In this document: positions 57,324-64,000 of the stretch, in pieces | How the letters are laid out: every line of letters begins with the position of its first letter | How positions within the stretch are numbered: position 1 is the first letter of the stretch | Assembly (NCBI GenBank): GCA_003971905.1 | Contig: RSEE01000130.1 | Location: 62,001-126,000, forward strand | Length of the DNA stretch: 64,000 bases | Direction: 5' to 3' | Origin: Moniliella sp. 'wahieum' | Taxonomy: Eukaryota > Basidiomycota > Moniliellomycetes > Moniliellales > Moniliellaceae | Notes under the pieces: model-generated | The model's database searches: none | What the model saw: only the letters and a program-made list of their open reading frames with translations | Told to the model about the DNA's origin: nothing | Translations under genes and position numbers: made by a program

Positions 57324-60300
57324 TTACTGCGGCCGTCGCTTGTACCATAATACGTACGGCGAGTTGGTCTGGATGCCAGGGCAAAGTACAGGGTACAGAG
57401 GACGGCACACGAGAAAGGTGTGCGAGGGGGCAAGGTCAGCGTCACACCGAGGGCAAACTAAGTTTCGAACCATCTCTCCTAACCTATCCGGCGGAAGAAG
57501 GGGAAGGAAGAGGCGCAGGGAAAGGAAAGGAAAAGGGGCAGGAGAAGGAGAATAAGGAAAAAGAGACAAGAGAAAACGTACTTCGAGTTCCTTGGAGTAG
57601 TCGGGTACCATCCTTGCATCGTCCATGTAGACCCAAGTTCCTTGGGAGCGCACCGTGGCGGTATAGTGACCCGAAGTGAGCGTGCCAAAATGGTGCACGA
57701 CCGCATACAAATCGTACACGCCTCCCTCGGGTGCGTATGCGCTCAGGTCCAGTCCGTCCAGGGGAAAGTCCAGGCGAACAGTAAGTTTGCCCTCTTGCTG
57801 CTGCCCCAGGTACGTGGCGAGAGGGAAAACGTGCGCTGCTGTTGGAAGGAAACCGTTTGAGGTGAATGACCAGGTGGGGGGCAAGCGTGCCAAAGTCAGT
57901 TGTTTGCTCGCTTTGCGCATCACGTTACATTTCGGACACAGCCATCGGTCTTCCCATCCAACGTTTCCGGCGCCAAAAACGCTTGGAGCGCATCGTAGAT
58001 GCTCGCGGGCCGACCGGGCGGACTGGCAGAACGGTGCCGTCGCGGCACAGGCAAACTCAAGTCCCGAAACACATTGTACGTGGTACTCGTCGTGCCACAC
58101 TTGGAACACGTCAGTCGGTTGCGCAACATGCCTGCAAACGTATACAAAATGAACGACCGGTTCGTCTGTGGTACCGCGCCCACCTCTCCGCCCCAAGCTG
58201 GATCGGCAACCGTTCCAGCTCAGCTTCGTCCTGCTTCTTGTCCTTGTCCTTGTCCTTTGCTTGTCGTGGCCGTTGGGCATCTTGTCTGCGCCTGCGCCTG
58301 CGCCCGCACGCACAGGATGGTTCAAGTCCTCGTGCAACAAGTCGGCAAAAAACGATAGAAATTCATGACAATCGTGCTGCTCCCAACCAGCAAACGCAGG
58401 TAACGTGCGTTCCACTACCGTGCGAAACGGAACTGGCGCCACCGAACTGTACTGCCCCGACCACATGACCGAAATCAAGTGCGCATACGCCTCGGCCAAC
58501 CGACCATTCGTCCCGAGCGGATTAGAGTGGTTCACGTACTACGCGTCGAAACTCACCCTGTAGAAAAAATCGTGACAAATCCGACGTTGCAGAGAGACAC
58601 TGCAACACCGAGTTCATGTAACACGTATTGCCCATATTTCGCAGCCCCGTCAGTCCTAGCTTGCACGACACGGGCGCTGCGGGGACCTTGCTGCCCCCAG
58701 CCCCGCGCGCAGCGGGGGGGGGCAAACTCGCCACCCGAGGCGCACGCGGCGCAGACGAGAAGGGGGCAAGTACGCATTCGCACTAAACGGTTGCGGGCCG
58801 TCGAGCGGCCGACCAGGCAAGCAGCGGCGTTAGGAAGAGGCGATAAGGGCGAAGGAGAGTCGACGGGATGAGTTGGCCAGGAGCAAAGGTACCAGGACGC
58901 AGGGAGGGGGGGTACTCGTACCCTGCCCCCGAGCCCGACGGAATCAGACTCTGTGGTACATACGCCGCTGGCGGGTTGGAGCAAGAGCCTACCCGGTAAG
59001 CTCGTGTGGGAGGCGTGAGGATCGAGAGCGAGGGAGCAGGGGAGGAGGCACGGGAAGAAAGACTGGCGGCGCGCGGCGGCGGGGCAATGATCGGCGGAGC
59101 AGGTGGGGTGTGTTGGTGGACAGGGGGGGGGGGAGGAGGAGGCAGAGGTAGAGACCGATGCAGAGACCGAGGCAGAGACCGAGGCAGAGGCAGAGGCAGA
59201 AAACGGAGGAAGAAGAAGGAAGGGCATGGGTATGCTGCAAAGGTCGTGTCACGCCTGTTTCCCCGACTGTCGTGCGCCAGCTATCAAACCCGCCCGTCAA
59301 AACGACAGGCACGAGCGATTCAGTGATCAGGGCATGGGGACGATGCTGAGCGCTTCAGAGCCACCACGCTGGTCGTAGAGCACAACCAGATCAAATGTGC
59401 GACGACTGGCTAGGGCCTCCTGCTCTTCCAGCGGCGCAGCAAGCGCTTGTTCCTCCACTTGCACGATGGACATGCCTGCACGCAAGGTGCCAGGGTCAAG
59501 ACAGAGCGTAAACCGATGGGCAATGTGCCCGCGCTCATGCGTGTCCCGCGAACGCACATCAATCAGCAGGACACTGCTTTGCCCATTGGAGAACGTGGCG
59601 CAGCTCGTGGCGGTCAGGCGGCGTGATGCGTCGTCGAGGGGGTAAGGGGGCGGGCGCGGGGGGGGCGGCTTTGAGGCGCTGGGGGGTGGATGCGCAGAGC
59701 AGAGGGCGTGCTGGGGCGGAGGATGCGGGGGGAGCTGGCGGGGGCGCGTGGGGTGGGGGTTGGAGGGAGGCGTGGGCAGAGGCGGTAGGCAGATGGAGGC
59801 CGGGGCCGCTCTGTGGGCCGTGGGGAAGGAGCGGGGATGGATGGTGGTGTGGTGGTGGTGGTGGTGTGGTGGGGGCAGAGGGGATGATGATGCGGATGCG
59901 GGGCCAGGCGCGGGGACGGCAAGGACGACGGGGACGAAGTGGGGGGCGGGGCCGGGGAGCGGGGCAGTGGCGGCGGCAGCGGCGGCTGGGCAGCGAGCGC
60001 GGCGAGGCGCTCCTCGATCTGCGCTGCGCGAGCGACGATTTGGGGCGTGCGCTTGAAGAGGTGGTGGGCGCGGTACCAGTCGGGCGAGCGCGCGTGCTCC
60101 TCGGCCGGCCAGGCGGGGTGGCGCGGCAGCTGCGCAAGCACGCTGGCGACCTTGGCGTACGCGACGAACGCGCTCTCGAGCTGCGCCTGCGCATCGTAGT
60201 CGTGTGCGCGGCCAGCAGGCTGGCGGCCGAGGCGACATACTCGCCAGCGAGTACTGGTCGACACGCTGATGTGCGCCAGGCGGCGCAGGTCGCTCGGGAG

Positions 60301-60426
60301 CGCGCTGCTGGGGCGGGAGCGCGGCGAGGGGGAGCGGGGCGGGGTGGGCGTGGTGGGTGTGGAGGTGGCGGTGGCGGTGGCGGTGGCGGTGGAGGCGGTG
60401 GCGGTGGCGCTGAGACCCTTCAGCAT
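57324..60426 (-). CDS. Ubiquitin C-terminal hydrolase of the Doa4/Ubp4/USP8 type
   Basis: Endosomal deubiquitinase that recycles ubiquitin from cargo. Three domains in family order. USP8 dimerisation/MIT-like region from the ATG at 60426: [35 protein letters not shown]. Rhodanese-like domain at 59660-59327: [31 protein letters not shown] catalytic domain: Cys box [20 protein letters not shown] with [11 protein letters not shown] (58660), [58 protein letters not shown], zinc pairs [10 protein letters not shown] and [32 protein letters not shown] (His box) and [18 protein letters not shown]. An intron at 57369-57581 (GTACGT...ATCCAG) joins this to [17 protein letters not shown] at 57324. Insert-rich and frame-broken, but all catalytic boxes are present. 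Confidence 0.92.
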
Positions 60427-60698
60427 GGCCGGCGCGTGGTGGAGCAGACGAGAGACGGCGGTGCGCTCTAAGCTCCCCGACGGCCTCCACCCCGCCGCCG
60501 CCTGCCCCCTTCCCATGACGTCACCCGCTGCCCCCCTGCCGCCGCGCCTTGCGTAAGCACCCCCCCCCCTGCTGTCTGCTCCTCTTCTCAGATCCCACCT
60601 ACCTATACCGACTACGCACACACACACCCACCACCAATATGCCATCGCACAATACAGATTCACCACCATCCTACCCTCCACACCCAGCCGGCACGCGC

Positions 60699-61815
60699 TT
60701 AGCGCCGCGTCGTCGCCCGCGGGTACGGCCCCATGTGGTCCAGCTCGGACTCGAGCTGCTTGATGGCCGAGTGAGCCGCTTCGAGGTCCTTGTTGAGCCG
60801 GTCGCGCTCGGCAATCAGGTGCTGCTCCCACTGGCGGAAGCGCGCCTCCTCGTGCTTGACCTGCTCGGTAAAGCGCTTGCGCAACAGCTCCTCCCTTCCT
60901 TGAACTTGGGGTTCCCAGCTTGCGCACCTTGGGCTCGCCAAACTTGCGCGTCTCCATCTGGTGGTGCGGTAGTTTCATAGTGCGTCTCCTCGGTCGTGTT
61001 GATCAGGTCCAGCATGTGGGTCCGGATGAGCAGCGAGCGCAGCTTTTTAAAGTCACAGTGCGTCTCGTTCTCCACCTCACTCACGCCCCACGGGTACGCA
61101 CGGCCCTTGACCACGCGCCGTCCGGCGTACGCATCGTCCGTCGACCCAATCACCGCAAACGGCATGGCGGCCAGCAGCGTGCGCGCCAGCTCGGCACTGT
61201 CCGCATCGTCCTCCTCCACCGGCGGGGGTGTAAATGCGGATGCCGTGGTGGGCAATGACGGCACGAATACGCGCCTTGAACGTGGCCAGGTCGTCGGGTC
61301 AACGTGTCGGCCTTGGCAATGACCGGAATGAGGTTGACACGCGTACCGAGACGCTTCATGACCTCAATGTCCAGCGGCTTGAGCGTGTGGCCAGTGGGAC
61401 GGATATAAAGTACAGACACGCATGGACACGCATGTCGGTCTTGTGGCCACGCTCGGGCTGCTGCTCTTGGCGCATGTACAGCTCATGCTGGTCATCAATA
61501 AACTCGACAATGGGCGTCCACGAGTCGCGGTTGTTGACATAGTCGCCAAAGCCGGGCGTGTCGATGACGGTGAGCTTGACCTTGAAACTGCTTCTCCTCG
61601 AGCTCGGCCTTGATAATGTCGATCTCGACGTTGCGGTCCATCTGGCGCAGATGGCGCTTGCTGTAGTCGGCGCCGGCGGCGAGCTCGGTGCTAAAGAGCG
61701 TGTGATCAGCGTCGTCTTGCCCAGGCCGCTCTCGCCAGAGCACATCAGGGTGAAGTGGCCGCCCTCCTTGGCGACGATCTTGTGCCGCTGGTTGGGCGGT
61801 TGGCACATGCCGATG
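60699..61815 (-). CDS. CDC12: Septin, Cdc12 class (5' exon not identified)
   Basis: GTP-binding filament protein of the bud-neck or septum ring. From 61815, just after a pyrimidine tract and CAG acceptor, the frame reads [20 protein letters not shown]1 [11 protein letters not shown] (61735), [19 protein letters not shown] (G3), [66 protein letters not shown] (G4 AKAD), [35 protein letters not shown], the septin unique element [40 protein letters not shown], and a coiled-coil tail [20 protein letters not shown] ending TAA at 60699. The RFRQWEQ tail and TPPP loop fit Cdc12 rather than Cdc3, Cdc10 or Cdc11. The first exon must lie upstream of the G-run-rich intron (61840-61875). Several one-base losses are present. 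Confidence 0.92.
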
Positions 61816-64000
61816 CTGGGGGCGTAGGCGCAGCCAGGTGGTGGTGGGGGTGGTGGGGGGGGGGGGTGGGGGGGGAAGCGGGAGGAGGTCGAAGGAGGCG
61901 GGGAGACGCCCGCCAGGCCACTCCACTGGACTCGCCCTCTGCGCCCCGCGCCGCGCCGGGCCCGCACGGCGCCAGTGTGGGTGTGCGTCGCGCGCGCTGC
62001 GCCCCAGCACGGCGCCAGTGCTGCGTGGCTGCATGCGGGCGTGGAGCAGCGCCGGGCGGAAGCAGCGGAAGCAGCGGGTCACGTGGGCACGTGTCACCTG
62101 GTCACGTGGCCTCCCCACGTGATGCCCACACTGTGCGCCATCGCCATTGCCCATGGTAAGCCCTCCTTCTCCATCCGAGTCGGTCCTGTTTCCTTGCTCT
62201 CGCGTTCGCTGCGTAAACGGCCGTCTGGCCCATTGTCGAACACACCCATCCCAACAGCATCTCAATCAACACTCCATATGGCATAGTCCCCACAGGCCAG
62301 CAATCCATGCGCCCTGGCGCATCTGTTCTCTAGGCATCGGTCCATCGACCCATTCTACTGCGCGAGAGAGACGTAGTATACGTGGCGCACTCGCGGCAAA
62401 ACCGCCGCAACCTACTACCGTATTGTCAGTTGCGGGTGTCACCACCGCTGTGTCTCCTCGGAAAGCACCGCTCCCTCACATCGCATGGCAGTCGCATACC
62501 ACACATGTGTTTATTCCTGCGGTAGCACACATGCCTCCCACCAACAGTGCACGTATCTCCAGACCCACCCCTTCTCCGCGGCTTGCTCGGCCTCAGATGT
62601 CAGGGACATGTCCTCAGCTTTGGAGCGTAGCAATATACAGGACGGCAGAGCAGCACACAGCCGGGAGAAGTTGCCTGTGGTGGACATGTAATGGTCGATG
62701 ATCTGAAGGATCATGTCAATGATCCCGGGGCTCATCAATCTATTGTTGGTTCTTCAGAATTTGGTCGTCTTGCGTTCAGCTTCGTTTTTGTCCTGCCATT
62801 CGTAATCGAATCAATCCCTGTCGATCCAGTTCGTAGGTCCGAGTGCCTCCCTAAAGCCGAAAAATGCGGTGGACATTCTGGAGGGCGAGGAACGGGCACA
62901 GACCAAGGCCTGCGACGGCGTGACAGAATGAGCCAGGCTCGACGAGAATCTCATGACTCAGGAACTCGACAGGACTCAAAAATACTCCAGGACCGCAAAC
63001 GAACAGTTCTGACCAACTACAACAGCACACAGCCTCTCTTCTGTTTTTTCGGGCAATATGCTTGAAGGGCATTCGGCGCTCAGCACGTTCATATCCGTGG
63101 CCTGAGGCCTTAGCCTAAGGCCAAAGACGTCAAGCTTGACACCGGCCGATGCAGACTCAGGCATGTGTGATGGATCATGATGATCTCAAAAATGTGGTTG
63201 AATTGGATCTTAGATGGATGGGTCCTTGGTCGTGTCCTGAATGGCTTTCTTTTTGGGGGGTTGAATATATTGGGGCGTGAGATTGAAACGCGTGACGTGT
63301 GAGAGTGAGAGTGAGATGCTGGACCCTACTCGGTTGCCACAGATAAGACCCTGAGGCCTGAGGCCTGAGGCCTTGCGCCCTACGCCTTACGCCTTTTACG
63401 TTGCGAACCATCCCCCGAGTGGCGCAACTGTCGGATGGAGTCACTATAGGCGTACTACTTACTCACTTGCCCGGAGGCAGCGCCGCGGCGTTCGCGTTCG
63501 ATTGGATTGCCCGTCCAAGGGGGTGCGCTTACGCGCTCGCTGTTCGCCAGCGTTCGCCCAAGAGCGCTCGGGCGACAAAACGTCAATGACGTTGACTTCC
63601 CCACAATGTCACACCACGCAACGGCGTTCGGCGTTGGGGCAGCACTCCTCCAACGGCAGCAGCAGAGCCCTGGTGTTTCTCGTCGCCACCGTGGGGGTCC
63701 CAGACACCGCCGCTTGCTCGCACCTGGCCAGGAGCACATGGCCCGCCCAGCCCTCGAGCACGCCACCACCCGCCCTCTCGTGCGAGCCGTGCGACGAGCA
63801 ATCGAGTAGGGGGCGAGTAGCAGTGCGTAGTGGCCTAGTGCCCGGAATGAATAGTGACCAGTGATAGTGAGCGCCATCGTGGCTTGCCGCTCGGCCCAGA
63901 AACAGCCCTGGCAGTGTCCTGTCTGCCCTGCCCTTCCCAGCCCCTATAGTGCCACCGAGAGCAGTCGCCAGTGACTAGTGACTTCCCTACTTATGACTCG
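61816..64000. other. Septin 5' region and gene-free right end
   Basis: 61816-62160 should hold the septin intron and first exon, but I cannot fix the start (ATG at 62154 is one option). From 62.2 kb to the end no conserved frame is seen. AGGCCT-centred words (63100, 63350) and CAGTGACTAGTGACTT (63969) recur here as in the other gene-free regions. Confidence 0.5.

Noticed and set aside
1-64000. tRNA, rRNA and CRISPR arrays
   Set aside because: I looked for A/B-box-like tRNA sequence, 5S-like sequence and spaced direct repeats. Only uninterrupted tandem repeats were found.

Overview
The window is nuclear DNA from a GC-rich fungus, most likely a basidiomycete. The evidence is: intron-bearing genes with short introns (about 65-215 nt) that nearly always open with GTACGT or GTACGC; fungal-only families (Reg1-like PP1 subunit, Ish1 repeats, Fcy2-type permease, fungal septin Cdc12, NAD-dependent fumarate reductase); and a chromodomain-bearing Ty3/gypsy element. 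I cannot name the genus. Gene identities come from conserved protein motifs read in the six frames. Almost every conserved gene is broken by small frame changes, mostly one missing base in a short run of identical bases. I treat these as sequence errors, so CDS coordinates are outer limits of a gene with introns inside, not clean reading frames.

Layout. 1-8.6 kb (all minus): Kha1-type K+/H+ antiporter cut by the window edge, coronin, and the Sin3 corepressor. 8.7-17.4 kb: NAD-dependent glycerol-3-phosphate dehydrogenase, a TXNDC17-like thioredoxin-fold protein, fumarate reductase (minus), folylpolyglutamate synthase (plus, divergent from fumarate reductase), and an Ish1-repeat stress protein (minus). 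19.4-21.1 kb: purine-cytosine permease (minus). 21.1-26.7 kb: gene-free, rich in short recurring words and tandem repeats. 26.7-32.4 kb: two-RRM RNA-binding protein (minus), Nbp35 Fe-S scaffold (plus, divergent), Erv41 cargo receptor (minus).

34.2-45.6 kb is the accessory part. Two direct copies (about 2.3 and 2.0 kb) of a segment carrying a small secreted-protein gene flank about 7 kb. That interval is bordered by a diverged inverted repeat of about 260 bp and contains an LTR retroelement (39,368-43,031, minus) with gag and integrase-chromodomain but no protease, reverse transcriptase or RNase H. The base next to its 5' LTR carries a 9-nt match that suggests Tf1-type self-priming.

47.6-64 kb is again housekeeping: a small unknown gene with one convincing intron, a Rad5/HLTF-like SNF2 ATPase with RING finger (minus), a Reg1-like PP1 regulatory subunit (plus, divergent), a Doa4/Ubp4/USP8-type deubiquitinase (minus) and septin Cdc12 (minus). 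There is no operon logic. The shared themes are chromatin and transcription control (Sin3, Reg1), stress and membrane traffic (Ish1, Erv41, Doa4), and cytoskeleton (coronin, septin). I see no rRNA, tRNA or CRISPR array.
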